Shown here: one piece after another, positions 8,171 through 17,295 of the stretch
Layout: each line of letters starts with the position of its first letter
How positions within the stretch are numbered: position 1 is the stretch's first letter
Assembly: GCA_014802265.1 (NCBI GenBank)
Contig: JAAVCP010000072.1
Location: 1-37,669 of the forward strand
DNA from: Bacteroides sp.
GTDB taxonomy: Bacteria > Bacteroidota > Bacteroidia > Bacteroidales > Muribaculaceae
DNA length: 37,669 nt
Reading direction: 5' to 3'
Made by a program: the position numbers and the translations under genes
The notes under the pieces: generated by a model
What the model saw: only the letters and a program-made list of their open reading frames with translations
The model's database searches: none
Told to the model about the DNA's origin: nothing

Positions 8171-8898
8171 ATGTCAACACTTCATTAGAGCGTGCCACAG
8201 ATTATGTAGACGCAGTGGTCCACTCAGATATAAACAGAGCAGACGGAACCATTAAAAACCCGGAAAGAGTGTACCGGTTATTGAGGTCTTACGCAAGACA
8301 TTTAGGCACACAAACCTCTCTTTCTGCAATCAGGGCCGACCTATCAAGTAATGAAAGCAGTATGTTTGATGTACGGACAGCACAAAGTTACATAAATGCA
8401 CTAAAACTTATTTTTGTAATAGAGGATATGCCGGCATGGAATCCCAATCTAAGAAGCAAGGCTGCCATACGCACAAACGATACCAGATACTTTGTAGATC
8501 CTTCAATAGCAGTGGCTGCACTCGGTATAGGACCTAAAGATTTGATTTCAGATCTCCGCACATTCGGGTTTATATTTGAGAATTTATGTGTGCGTGATCT
8601 TCGTGTTTATGCAGAAGCCTTAAACGGCAACGTATATCACTACAGAGATAGTCTGGGACTTGAATGTGATTGCGTAATACACTTGCGCAACGGACAATAT
8701 GGTCTTATTGAGATAAAACTTGGCGGTGACAAACTTGCGGAAGAAGGAGCCGCCAATCTTCTAAAGTTACGTGCCAAGATAGATACCGATAAAATGTCAT
8801 CACCTTCATTCATGATGGTTCTTACTGCAGTGGGGAACTTCGCTTACCGACGGAAAGACGGTGTATACGTAGTCCCTGTCACAACCTTAAAGAATTAG
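8171..8898 (+). pseudogene. DUF4143-type ATPase with an internal deletion
   Basis: The C-terminal part is intact from about 8182: SLERATDYVDAVVHSDINR, then NPERVYRLLRSYARHLGTQT (winged-helix region), then FIFENLCVRDLRVYAEAL, and the nuclease-like ECDCVIHLRNGQYGLIEIKL, all typical of DUF4143 ATPases. An ATG at 8171 with a promoter starts MSTLH but hits TAG five codons on, exactly where the family-like frame begins. So the 5' signals survive and about 150-190 codons with Walker A and B are lost, with a frame change at the join. An internal start (GTG at 8215) could give a 227-residue protein lacking ATPase motifs. It is transcribed away from the remnant at 7685-7958, and the two are not halves of one collinear gene. 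Confidence 0.75.
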
Positions 8899-8926
8899 AG
8901 GTGTCCTCGCAGAATATTCAAAAAAT

Positions 8927-8948
8927 AGGGAGGCCAAGCGACCTCCCT
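8927..8948 (-). terminator. Terminator of the 8988-11336 gene
   Basis: AGGGAGG (8927-8933) and CCTCCCT (8942-8948) form the stem. On the minus strand it is followed by ATTTTTT, so it serves the minus-strand gene that stops at 8988; it also lies 30 bases past the plus-strand ATPase remnant. Confidence 0.75.
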
Positions 8949-8987
8949 AAAGTAAGTAAAGCAGAATAGTGGTAATTAGATTATGTA

Positions 8988-11336
8988 TTATCTTACAGAC
9001 ATCTTTTTAGCCTTACCGTTGACAACCACAATATACGTCCCGGCAGTAAGATTTGAATTCCTCATTTTCATACCACTTATAGAATAAATTTCAATATCGC
9101 TATTATCCGAGGAGATAAACTTACCATTCTCAAACCCTACAGCTTTATGATCAGCAATTCCATTAACAGAAGTTGTATTAGTATTGATTACGAAATTCGA
9201 TCCTGCAAGCCAGGAAGCAATTTCCATACCTCCGACACCGACCCAAAGTTCATTATTTGATTGATAGATTCCATCCATCAGCTTTTTGAAAATTAACTGA
9301 TTCGGTGCAAACGAATAACTGTCAGTAGTTAAGTATGACACTTTATTGAATGAAACTCCAATAAACTGAGGTAAATCGAAAATCAGTTCATCTTGTGTGC
9401 GCTCGCCTTTCACAGCAATGGTCACAGGCACATAGTCATCTTTAAACCAACTGCTATTAACCTCGAACTCTAACCAAATTTCATCACCTTTTTCTGCAAA
9501 AGTTATAGTTGTCTCTGTTTGCTCTGAACGGATGTTATCATATGCCATAGAGACTGATGATACTGTCGCGTCTTCCGGATATACATTTATTTCATCTCTC
9601 ACCAAATTAAGACGCATACCAGGACAGATAACATTCATAATTATGTCATCATTGTATACTTCAAGTAAATACACATCCTTACTATCATTTCTTATATTAA
9701 GTCCATCTTCTGCAATAGTTAGCCTAAAGTCCTCAACCTTATCAAAACTAACAGGGGCATCCGGATCATAAGGTTCTGGTGTAGTGGCTATAGCAGCAAT
9801 CAGAGTAATCTCCTCTCCAGTTTCTGATAGTCCTAATGACTGTCCACTCATAAAAATAGCCTCTCTACGCATAGAGTCTACAAAGCTACCTTCTACAGGT
9901 ACATAATGTTGGAACATTCCTGAAATACTCATTGCATCCTCATTGTAATTTACATACATTGCGAATCCACCTTCAGAATATGGTCCTTGCGGCGTATCAA
10001 ATTGTATTGTTGCGGAATAAATCCCTCCTTCCGGAAGTTTATTCGGAGTCAATTCAGCTACCGCTATTGCGTCTGACCAATAGATTTTACCTGATCCCAC
10101 CTTGTTTCCACAACGAATCTCAATTTTATCATTATAAGAAGTCCCAGGAATATAGCAACGGTACTTATTATTACCAAGAGAACCCCAATCAAATGACTGC
10201 CCTGTAACTGACGTCTCATAAAAACGGATACTACCGGGTAAAATACTGGAATCTCCGTCAATGTACCAGCCTAAATTTGGGAAATTATCTGTCGTGTATA
10301 TATAAGGTTCTCCATTAACTAATACCTGCCAACACAACCATTCTGCAGGAATCTCTTCTCCATTTAGACCTTCAGGATGCATAGTAAAATCAACACAATT
10401 GGCTATATCATTATCCCATAGTATATCTGTAGGATTCTTTGGTTGCCCAAGGTAGACATCTACATAATACAGCTCAGCACTCTTTGCCAAACAATATTCC
10501 GGTCCCGTTTCACCTGCCCACAACTCACTGTTAAGAGAATATTGGCCATCTGCAATGGCAGTCAGCTCAAATAAATTTTGCAATTCGCCATCTCTTATGG
10601 CATACGTGTACTGAAGATAGCCCCCATTAGATCCAACATACTGGGGTGCATGAAACCTTATATTGCCTTCAGCATCTTTTGTACCGGTGAGCCATCCAAG
10701 CATCAAATCTTGAAACCATACTGAATCATCTTTGGTTACCATTTGCAATAACTTTTCATCTTCTGACCACCCAGTACTATACTTCATATTATAATATGAG
10801 ATATTACCATCTACAGGAGGGACAGCCGCCGTTTCATTAAAGCGCTGAAACGATACTTGTGTCCACCACATTGTACCATTTCCATTGTTAGTCTCAAGAC
10901 GAAGTATGACGTTATTACCCTCATAATCTTTCAGATTCAACTCGCTTTTATCTTCGTTAAATGTAAAGATAAACTCATCAAGCATTATCTCCTCATTATT
11001 CACATCAAGATAATAAGCCTGTATGCGTTGATCATTAGACACTTGTTGCGGGGTCTTGAAAGTAGCCTCATTTGCATCTTCACTTACCTCACCGATTGAC
11101 CATCCATCACCACATAACTTGTGAATGTAAAGCATAGAATTCTCAAAAGCTATCTTCTGTACATAGCTGTAACCATCGTAATACCAATTCTCATTGGTAG
11201 GTGCATAGTAACATGCTGACAAGTATTCTGTCGTTGCTCCAGTCGGTGGCTGGTTCACCCCCGCGTTAGCTCCCATGGCAGACATAAGTCCAACCATAAA
11301 AATCATAACAAAGTGTTTAAAAAAGATTTTTTTCAT
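8988..11336 (-). CDS. Large secreted beta-rich protein with sorting-like tail (family member 3)
   Basis: 782 residues. The signal peptide is about 1-25 (KHFVMIFMVGLMSAMGANA). Repeated strand units of the family occur at about 206-235 (VWFQDLMLGWLTGTKDAEGN, then FHAPQYVG) and again at about 615-650 (IWLEFEVNSSWF, FDLPQFIG). Residues 300-430 contain a unit with CVDFTMHPEGLNGEEIPAEW, and 435-600 a second beta-rich block. The end (IYSISGMKM, LTAGTYIVVVNG, MSVR) is a good type A sorting-like tail. It lies downstream of regulator 2 on the same strand with a 228-base gap that contains its own promoter. It is the most divergent member of the family. No enzyme motif recognised. Confidence 0.8.
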   Translation of the reverse strand: MKKIFFKHFVMIFMVGLMSAMGANAGVNQPPTGATTEYLSACYYAPTNENWYYDGYSYVQKIAFENSMLYIHKLCGDGWSIGEVSEDANEATFKTPQQVSNDQRIQAYYLDVNNEEIMLDEFIFTFNEDKSELNLKDYEGNNVILRLETNNGNGTMWWTQVSFQRFNETAAVPPVDGNISYYNMKYSTGWSEDEKLLQMVTKDDSVWFQDLMLGWLTGTKDAEGNIRFHAPQYVGSNGGYLQYTYAIRDGELQNLFELTAIADGQYSLNSELWAGETGPEYCLAKSAELYYVDVYLGQPKNPTDILWDNDIANCVDFTMHPEGLNGEEIPAEWLCWQVLVNGEPYIYTTDNFPNLGWYIDGDSSILPGSIRFYETSVTGQSFDWGSLGNNKYRCYIPGTSYNDKIEIRCGNKVGSGKIYWSDAIAVAELTPNKLPEGGIYSATIQFDTPQGPYSEGGFAMYVNYNEDAMSISGMFQHYVPVEGSFVDSMRREAIFMSGQSLGLSETGEEITLIAAIATTPEPYDPDAPVSFDKVEDFRLTIAEDGLNIRNDSKDVYLLEVYNDDIIMNVICPGMRLNLVRDEINVYPEDATVSSVSMAYDNIRSEQTETTITFAEKGDEIWLEFEVNSSWFKDDYVPVTIAVKGERTQDELIFDLPQFIGVSFNKVSYLTTDSYSFAPNQLIFKKLMDGIYQSNNELWVGVGGMEIASWLAGSNFVINTNTTSVNGIADHKAVGFENGKFISSDNSDIEIYSISGMKMRNSNLTAGTYIVVVNGKAKKMSVR

Positions 11337-11372
11337 GATAAACTGTTTTAATTAAACTAAGAAAACTTTTTG

Positions 11373-11405
11373 CAAAAGTATTTCTTTCTCTCCACATCGC
11401 CTAAA
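11373..11405 (-). promoter_or_regulatory. Promoter of the 8988-11336 gene
   Basis: On the minus strand the -7 box TACTTTTG (11380-11373) is a consensus match. The -33 box is poor (TTTA at 11405-11402, 21-base spacing), which would suit a promoter needing an activator. Confidence 0.5.
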
Positions 11406-11422
11406 AATATGATTGTCACTCT

Positions 11423-11445
11423 GTTTAATATGCGGCAAATTAAAC
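11423..11445. promoter_or_regulatory. Dyad upstream of the 8988-11336 promoter (possible operator)
   Basis: GTTTAAT (11423-11429) and ATTAAAC (11439-11445) form an inverted repeat around a 9-base centre, about 20 bases upstream of the weak -33 box. This is a plausible activator position for neighbouring regulator 2; the link is inference. Confidence 0.3.
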
Positions 11446-11564
11446 ACATTGCATGTTTACGTAATTTTAAACAAAATATAGCTTACTGATACTTAGCAGC
11501 TTAATATGTTTGATATTTCTTAAACAGTTTAATCTCCATGAATGTACTATTAAGACATCCCTCT

Positions 11565-13334
11565 TCATGATGTCTTTCTTTCTTGTGCGAATTGAATGTA
11601 TTGGGCCGGGGTCATTCCCGTTTCCCGTTTAAAGGCGGAGGTGAAAGTGGCCCGGCTCTTTATTCCAATGCTCTCCGCTATGGCATCAACAGTGAGATTA
11701 TCGTAGGCAGTACCTGTCTCAAGTCGGCGGCACACAGCACGTACTCTTCGCGAATTGATAAGATTGCGGAAGGTGGTATGATACTTCTCTGAAATAATCG
11801 TTGACAGCAATCGTGGCTTTATGCCGGTAAGTACTGAGAGCATGGCGGCACTGAAGTCTGAGGAAAACAATTCCTCAGAACCGGAAAGCACTTCCTCTAT
11901 TCGCTGTACCTCTTCTGTAAATAATCGCTCAACCTTAACGGCAGTAGGCTTATCCATCTTCGGAGTCTCTATAGACTTAGCTTCTACAGCGGCCTCTTCC
12001 CTCTCACAGCAATCCTTATTATCATAAGATTCCTCGTCGGTTACACATTCTTCATTAACAGTTGATCCCCCCTCTTGCTCAAGACAAATCTCTTTAACCG
12101 AGTCTTCTTCCTCAGAGATAGACTTCCGGGGAGAATTACTCAACTCCAGCAATTCCACATAACGAAGATAAAGCACCCTGTTTTTCTCCTGTAGCTTCTT
12201 CATGAAATATAAAAGCATTCCTATGATAATCGCCGCTAAAACTACAACCACTAAGCCGCTTATGCTCCAACGAAGCAGATTCCGGCTTTTCTCCTTTTCC
12301 AACGTGAGATTTAATTCCATGGCATCCATCTCCTCTGCCAACTCAGCTTGCTTAAAGGAGCTGATCTGCGAGAATGATGTCATCTCACGTCTTAGCCGAT
12401 TAGCTTTCTCAGCATACTTCCCTGTCATAAACTCATTGCCAAGACGTGAATACATCTCTTCAAGTGCCTCATACACCTGAAGCTCCATATCCTGACCATG
12501 CTTCGGGTCAACGAGTTTTTCCGACTCCTTGTAAAAATTCAGAGCCTCATCGTAGTTTCCCGCGTCAGAAGAAATCTTACCCGATATAAAAAAGATACTT
12601 GGGAGCACCCTATGGTATGGCAGACGGGAAGACTTGGAAAGTCGAGTGATTATATCCATCGCCCTGCCATGGTCATGACTATGCAAATAAGTCATGATAG
12701 AGTCTAACGTCATGTTAAATTTATACCCGTCTTTATTATTTGAGCTGGCTGAAGAGGAAAAGTAACGGTTTAACGCATCCTTAGAGATGCTTTTTACTTT
12801 ACCTCTATCGGAACATAGAATAAGATTCGAGACAGCATAGTCGGCATAAGCAGAATCCTTTTCGCATGAATTATCAAGCACATTGACAAAATACTCCGCC
12901 GATTTATCCAAATAACTATCTACGTTATTTTGCTCTCCCACCGTCAGATATACCACCCCCAACATAAAGTCTACCGGAATCTTAGGGAAAGAATATCGGT
13001 CTACAATTTTTCCCGCCTGAATAAGGGCATTCAAGGCATTTCCATAATCACTGTTTTTACTAAAATAGATTTCGGTCTCCGTCAGAGACGCATTAAGTGC
13101 TGCAAAGGCATTAATCGTATCATCAGGGGCAAGGAACTTTGCCTGTTTAGAAATATAATGATAGGTTGCAAGGCCTTTCTCAATCTCACCTCCCTCAGTT
13201 ATGGAGTCGGCCACCTGCAGAAGCTCAGATAATTTCAAATTCGGATCAAACAGCGCATCACTGTTGCTCCCTGAAGTACACCTAACAGAAAGCAACATAA
13301 AAAATACCATAATCACTAATCCGAAAAATTTCAT
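11565..13334 (-). CDS. Membrane-anchored TPR regulator with C-terminal AraC-type HTH (regulator 2)
   Basis: 589 residues. The N-terminus is hydrophobic (FFGLVIMVFFMLLSVRCTSG) and may be a lipoprotein signal with Cys19, though Arg before the Cys is unusual. Residues about 30-340 are TPR-like helical repeats (for example SDAGNYDEALNFYKESEKL). A transmembrane helix lies at about 352-377 (WSISGLVVVVLAAIIIGMLL), followed by a coiled coil and an acidic Glu-rich linker. Residues about 490-585 are the AraC-type domain, ending with IAESIGIKSRATFTSAFKRE and GMTPAQY. Same layout as regulators 1 and 3 with low overall identity. It is followed on the same strand by the secreted gene 8988-11336, its likely target. 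A small hairpin (11552-11576) spans its stop codon. Confidence 0.85.
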   Translation of the reverse strand: MKFFGLVIMVFFMLLSVRCTSGSNSDALFDPNLKLSELLQVADSITEGGEIEKGLATYHYISKQAKFLAPDDTINAFAALNASLTETEIYFSKNSDYGNALNALIQAGKIVDRYSFPKIPVDFMLGVVYLTVGEQNNVDSYLDKSAEYFVNVLDNSCEKDSAYADYAVSNLILCSDRGKVKSISKDALNRYFSSSASSNNKDGYKFNMTLDSIMTYLHSHDHGRAMDIITRLSKSSRLPYHRVLPSIFFISGKISSDAGNYDEALNFYKESEKLVDPKHGQDMELQVYEALEEMYSRLGNEFMTGKYAEKANRLRREMTSFSQISSFKQAELAEEMDAMELNLTLEKEKSRNLLRWSISGLVVVVLAAIIIGMLLYFMKKLQEKNRVLYLRYVELLELSNSPRKSISEEEDSVKEICLEQEGGSTVNEECVTDEESYDNKDCCEREEAAVEAKSIETPKMDKPTAVKVERLFTEEVQRIEEVLSGSEELFSSDFSAAMLSVLTGIKPRLLSTIISEKYHTTFRNLINSRRVRAVCRRLETGTAYDNLTVDAIAESIGIKSRATFTSAFKRETGMTPAQYIQFAQERKTS

Positions 13335-13357
13335 TATAATCCTATCTTATTAGATGC

Positions 13358-13389
13358 CAAAGTTAGCTTTTATTTTTTATAATCGCAAA
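13358..13389 (-). promoter_or_regulatory. Promoter of regulator 2
   Basis: On the minus strand TTTG (13389-13386), 20 bases, TAACTTTG (13365-13358), an exact consensus match. The leader is about 17 bases. Confidence 0.8.
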
Positions 13390-13417
13390 TTCCGGAAAAT
13401 ATCTTTACAGTATTTTA

Positions 13418-13682
13418 GTCTCAATTACGCAGACACCCCACGGGGACAATCTAAATCCCATCCGCACGGCGATAGGCATAGTTGCCAACAGCCGTCATTA
13501 TCATCATAATTACCAGTCACCCCAGGCTGACTCATATAGACCACACTCTCAGCATACTATTCGGTAGTGGTAGTCTTTCCACACCATTTGGGTCCTCTTA
13601 CCAGTACAGCTCCCTTTGCGTCAAGTTTGTCACGAAGTAATTCATCGGCAATTCTTAGACGATATTGAGTATTTTCTATCAT
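13418..13682 (-). pseudogene. N-terminal remnant of an AAA ATPase of DUF4143 type (copy 2)
   Basis: From ATG at 13682: MIENTQYRLRIADELLRDKL, then GAVLVRGPKWCGKTTTTE and TAG at 13559-13557, the same stop as copy 1. The ATG used in copy 1 is changed to ATA here, and the first usable start is three codons later. Beyond the TAG the frame gives a few more family-like residues and then decays. Its promoter is kept at 13709-13739. Confidence 0.8.
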
Positions 13683-13708
13683 GCCGTTTATTTGTATAAA
13701 TTACTCCA

Positions 13709-13739
13709 CAAAATTATACAATTTTTCTGCATCGGCAAA
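13709..13739 (-). promoter_or_regulatory. Surviving promoter of ATPase remnant copy 2
   Basis: On the minus strand TTTG (13739-13736), 19 bases, TAATTTTG (13716-13709). It would transcribe the remnant towards regulator 2. Confidence 0.55.
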
Positions 13740-13804
13740 TTGTGGCAATTTCATTCGGCAAATTATAGAATCCTAATCGGCACATCTGCCCTACCTCTAT
13801 AATT

Positions 13805-13871
13805 ATAATCTTTAGATTCGACTCTAAAGATTATAAGCAATCCTTTCGATTATTCCGAAAGGATTGCTTAT
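13805..13871. repeat. Two strong hairpins back to back
   Basis: Stem 1: ATAATCTTTAGA (13805-13816) with TCTAAAGATTAT (13823-13834). Stem 2: ATAAGCAATCCTTTCG (13833-13848) with CGAAAGGATTGCTTAT (13856-13871). Both are perfect (12 and 16 bp) and share two bases, so both cannot be fully closed at once. They lie in the 284-base gene-free stretch between ATPase remnant copy 2 and the U32 gene; the rest of that stretch shows nothing I recognise. They could end transcripts from the minus-strand run that stops at 14028, about 155 bases away, or be a mobile hairpin element. Confidence 0.7.
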
Positions 13872-14027
13872 AAAATACCCATCGTTGCTATAATTCTATG
13901 ACCACATGACTATTTTAATATACTGCTTTACATATAGTCATAATTTTACCATCAGCTTAACCGACAAGACAGATAATAATGCCACAAATAGAAACAATAG
14001 GTTTCCTCTCATAGGCATTGCCTCCGG

Positions 14028-15284
14028 TTATGATGTCTGTGACAGTTCAGTTTCTTTCCATTGATAGAGGCGGTCGGAGGCACGGACTTTTGAGGGAACA
14101 GGCATTGAGAAACGGTCACCTTTCTTTACCGTATCAACGGGCTTAAGGTCAACGCGCAGTTCTTCTATCTTGAAAATCAATGCCCCGGTGGTGGGACCGG
14201 TAATGACTACCTCGTCGCCTACATGAAGCTCACCTGCTTCCATCTGAAACTCACCGATACCGATTTTAGGGAAATAGCGCATTGCCTTAGCTGCATAAAC
14301 CTTTGTGCGCGTTGCTGACGAACCATATTTCTTGCTCCATTCGCCAAGTCGCTGACCGAGATAATAGCCGTCCCAGAAGCCACGGTTGAAAATTTTCTCC
14401 AGTCGGGAATCCCATTCCGCTATCTTCTCATCAGAGTAAGTGCCGTCACATATAGCCCCCAATGCCTCGGAATAACACTGCACGGCTTCATGAACATATT
14501 CGGGACCCCTGGCACGCCCCTCAATCTTAAATACCCTTACACCAGCCTCAACCATACGGTCAAGGAAATGAATAGTCTTTAAATCCTTGGGCGACATGAT
14601 AAACTTATTATCAACCACTAATTCCTCGTCAGTTTCACGGTCGCGAACCGTATAAGACCGACGGCATATCTGGTTGCAGGCACCTCGGTTGGCACTCGAA
14701 TTCATCTCGTGCAGACTCATATAGCACTTTCCGCTCACCGCCATACACAATGCACCGTGACAGAACATCTCCAACCTTATAGGCTTACCTCCGGGACCCT
14801 TCAGTCCCTCGCTCTCAATTGAATCATATATAAACTTAACCTGATCAAGATTAAGCTCTCTTGCCAGCACCATAACATCGGCAAACTGACTATAGAACTT
14901 CACTGCCTCCACGTTGGTGACATTGACCTGGGTAGATATATGCACTTCCTGCCCTATGCTGCGGGCATAAAGTATTGCCGCCATGTCAGAAGCAATAATT
15001 GCCGACACTCCCAAACTTTTTGCCGCATTGATGATATCACGCATCTTGGGTATATCGGAATCATATATTATGGTGTTGACAGTAAGATAAGTTTTAACTC
15101 CTTTTTCATTACATATCTCCACAATGCGTAGCATGTCATCAGTAGTAAAATTGGAGCTTGAGCGAGAGCGCATATTAAGTCCCTCGATTCCAAAATATAT
15201 TGCATCAGTGCCGGCAGCAAGAGCTGCCGCAAGCGATTCCCAACTCCCCACGGGAGCCATTATCTCAAAGTCTTTTCTATCCAT
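14028..15284 (-). CDS. U32 peptidase-family protein (RlhA/TrhP-like)
   Basis: 418 residues from MDRKDFEIMAPVGSWESL; a longer frame exists upstream but overlaps ubiE, and U32 proteins start with this ELMAP-like segment. The U32 signature is at about 172-190 (EMFCHGALCMAVSGKCYMS), with Cys180, Cys187, Cys203 and Cys207 spaced as in the family. Although named peptidases, characterised members (RlhA, TrhP) are needed for hydroxylation of RNA cytidine or uridine using prephenate-linked metabolism; which RNA this one acts on cannot be told. It starts 26 bases after ubiE and is the last gene of the minus-strand run. Confidence 0.9.
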   Translation of the reverse strand: MDRKDFEIMAPVGSWESLAAALAAGTDAIYFGIEGLNMRSRSSSNFTTDDMLRIVEICNEKGVKTYLTVNTIIYDSDIPKMRDIINAAKSLGVSAIIASDMAAILYARSIGQEVHISTQVNVTNVEAVKFYSQFADVMVLARELNLDQVKFIYDSIESEGLKGPGGKPIRLEMFCHGALCMAVSGKCYMSLHEMNSSANRGACNQICRRSYTVRDRETDEELVVDNKFIMSPKDLKTIHFLDRMVEAGVRVFKIEGRARGPEYVHEAVQCYSEALGAICDGTYSDEKIAEWDSRLEKIFNRGFWDGYYLGQRLGEWSKKYGSSATRTKVYAAKAMRYFPKIGIGEFQMEAGELHVGDEVVITGPTTGALIFKIEELRVDLKPVDTVKKGDRFSMPVPSKVRASDRLYQWKETELSQTS

Positions 15285-15310
15285 AGTAAAGTTATATAGT
15301 TGTGAGAGGG

Positions 15311-16093
15311 TTAGATCGTAGCGAGGTAGTACGTCACTGCTCCGAAGGTCAGAGATTTCCACTTTACAGAGGTGAAACCAGCCTTTTTCATAAGTTTAGC
15401 CATCTCTTCACGTTGTGGACAAGCTGCAATGCTCTCGGGAAGATATGAGTAGGCACGGCTGTCACCGCTCACCATTTTGCCTACCCATGGAATAAGCTTA
15501 CGGGAGTAGATACGATAACCCAAGCCGGTGATTTTCCCTTCAGGGGACGATAGCTCTATCACACACAGGGTGCCACCATTTTTAAGCACCCTCCTCATCT
15601 CCTTCAATCCCTGAAGGAGATTTTCAAAATTCCTTACCCCGTATGCCACTGTGATCAGTGAGAATTCACCGTCATGAAATGGAAGTGCAAGGCAGTCGGC
15701 TTTACCGAATGCAAACTTCTGCTGATCCGCTTCCGGAAGGTCACGCAGTTTTTTCCTGGCGACATCAAGCATGCCGGTTGATAAGTCAATGCCGGTGATT
15801 TTTGCCTCGGGAAGTAAGTCATGAATCCGGAACGCCACGTCGCCGGTGCCGGTGGCAACATCAAGAATCTTCAACGGGGCGCCGGCAGGTAATGTGTCCA
15901 AAGCTGCCTTCAATGCCTTGTCGCGCCAACGACGGTGCAGACCGAAAGTCATGGCAGTGTTCATAAAGTCGTAGGCAGGGGCAATGGAATCAAACATTTC
16001 CTCTACCTGCGCTCCCTTGTGTTCCGTTTCCTTATCACGATAGGGTGTCACCTCCTCTACCCCACCCTTTAAATTCACATTACTTTCCGACAT
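15311..16093 (-). CDS. ubiE: Demethylmenaquinone methyltransferase (UbiE/MenG)
   Basis: 260 residues starting MSESNVNLKGG; the longer upstream frame overlaps the GNAT gene and is not family-like. It is an SAM-dependent class I methyltransferase: motif I ILDVATGTGDVA at about 76-87, the acidic loop GIDLSTGML at 101-109, and the UbiE-typical VAYGVRNF at 149-156. MNTAMTFGLHRRWRDKA near 45-60 is also diagnostic. It methylates demethylmenaquinone to menaquinone, the main respiratory quinone of Bacteroidales, so menG is an equally good name. The upstream GNAT gene stops one base before this ATG (TGAAATG), which indicates translational coupling. Confidence 0.95.
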   Translation of the reverse strand: MSESNVNLKGGVEEVTPYRDKETEHKGAQVEEMFDSIAPAYDFMNTAMTFGLHRRWRDKALKAALDTLPAGAPLKILDVATGTGDVAFRIHDLLPEAKITGIDLSTGMLDVARKKLRDLPEADQQKFAFGKADCLALPFHDGEFSLITVAYGVRNFENLLQGLKEMRRVLKNGGTLCVIELSSPEGKITGLGYRIYSRKLIPWVGKMVSGDSRAYSYLPESIAACPQREEMAKLMKKAGFTSVKWKSLTFGAVTYYLATI

Positions 16094-16094
16094 T

Positions 16095-17222
16095 TCAAAG
16101 ACTTTTACGGAATGAACGGCGGCGGCGGTGCTGACGGTTAGAGAAATATTCCCATTGTCCCTGCACCTTGGCATTGGTTTCCATCTCCGGATTTGATTCC
16201 GCATATTTATATCCATATTTATTATAATATGGAATCAAATCCTGGAAAAGAAGGGCATTCACACCTTTATTCTGGTAATCCGGTTTCACAGCCACAAGCA
16301 AAAGGTCAACCCGGTCGTTTTTACCTTTCAGCCCCTTCAACAAATGGATCCACCCGAAAGGCAGCATCTTTCCCTTGCTCTTCTGAAGGGCACGGCTCAT
16401 GGAAGGCATTGAGATACCTACCCCTACCAGCTTATCTTCCTTATCCACCACAAGCGTAACAAGGTCAAGATTCAGCAGACCCAGATATATATTTATATAA
16501 TAGTCAATCTGGCGGTCAGTAAGCCGTGAATATTCATAAAGCCCGTCATACGCCTCATTTATAAGCTCAAACAATGCCCTGCCATATTCCTCCTTTATCT
16601 TCTTGCGATTCTTATATTTCAATACCTTCAAGCCGAATTTCTTCTTGACAATATCCGCAATCCTATTATACTTTTCAGGGATTTCAGCAGGCACGTCCAT
16701 CACAAACTCAATCCAGTCAGAGTCTTTCTCATATCCAAGACGCTTCATGTGCTTGGAGTAGTAGGGATAGTTGTAAATTGTAGCCATTGTCGACAATTCA
16801 TGAAATCCCTCAACGAGCATCCCCTCATGGTCAAGGTCAGTAAAGCCGAGCGGTCCTATTATCTTCTTCATTCCCTTCTCACGCGCCCAGTCTTCCACGC
16901 TATTCATAAGGGCAGCCGACACCTTGTCATCATCAATAAAGTCGATAAAGCCAAACCGGGCAGTTGCCCCGTCATGCTGCTCATTTACCTGATGATTGAT
17001 AATTCCCGCAATTCTTCCCACAGGTTTGCCATCGCGGTAAGCCATGAAATATTTTGCCTCGCAGAAATCGAATGCCGGATTCACCTTGGGGTTAAGGGTG
17101 GCTACGTCATCTGAAATAAGCGGCGGGACATAATAATCATTGCCATCATACAAATCAATCTGGAATTTCGTAAACTTTCTCAGATTAGCCTTGGTAGGCT
17201 CTATTTCTCTAATCTCAATCAT
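16095..17222 (-). CDS. GNAT-superfamily acetyltransferase-like protein
   Basis: 375 residues. The C-terminal half has a GNAT-like core: LVTLVVDKEDKLVGVGISMP (strands 4-5 region) and DLLLVAVKPDYQNKGVNALL, resembling the acetyl-CoA-binding Q/R-x-x-G-x-G/A loop. The N-terminal half has a second similar fold (AKYFMAYRDGKPVGRIAGII; MKKIIGPLGFTD), so it is probably a tandem GNAT protein. The substrate is unknown; no close characterised homologue comes to mind. It ends in a basic tail (QHRRRRSFRKSL). It lies 73 bases after the pseudokinase gene and is tightly coupled to ubiE. Confidence 0.75.
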   Translation of the reverse strand: MIEIREIEPTKANLRKFTKFQIDLYDGNDYYVPPLISDDVATLNPKVNPAFDFCEAKYFMAYRDGKPVGRIAGIINHQVNEQHDGATARFGFIDFIDDDKVSAALMNSVEDWAREKGMKKIIGPLGFTDLDHEGMLVEGFHELSTMATIYNYPYYSKHMKRLGYEKDSDWIEFVMDVPAEIPEKYNRIADIVKKKFGLKVLKYKNRKKIKEEYGRALFELINEAYDGLYEYSRLTDRQIDYYINIYLGLLNLDLVTLVVDKEDKLVGVGISMPSMSRALQKSKGKMLPFGWIHLLKGLKGKNDRVDLLLVAVKPDYQNKGVNALLFQDLIPYYNKYGYKYAESNPEMETNAKVQGQWEYFSNRQHRRRRSFRKSL

Positions 17223-17295
17223 CTATGGTTGTATAGGGGGATGTAACTCTCTAATATTTAGTGCGCGTAAGAAGCAGAAGAATCTTGCAGACACA

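Larger units (their letters stand above)
13418..13743. repeat. 325-bp repeat, copy 2 (partner at 7685-8009)
   Basis: Direct-repeat partner of 7685-8009. The two copies lie about 5.7 kb apart in the same orientation and bracket the ATPase deletion derivative, secreted member 3 and regulator 2. Recombination between them could delete that whole module. Confidence 0.9.

Noticed and set aside
11552..11576. Hairpin over the stop codon of regulator 2 as a terminator
   Set aside because: No T-tract follows and the stem is 8 bp; noted only in the gene entry.
7685..13743. The pair of 325-bp repeats as ends of a transposon
   Set aside because: They are direct repeats of gene sequence, with no transposase or terminal inverted repeats between or at the ends.
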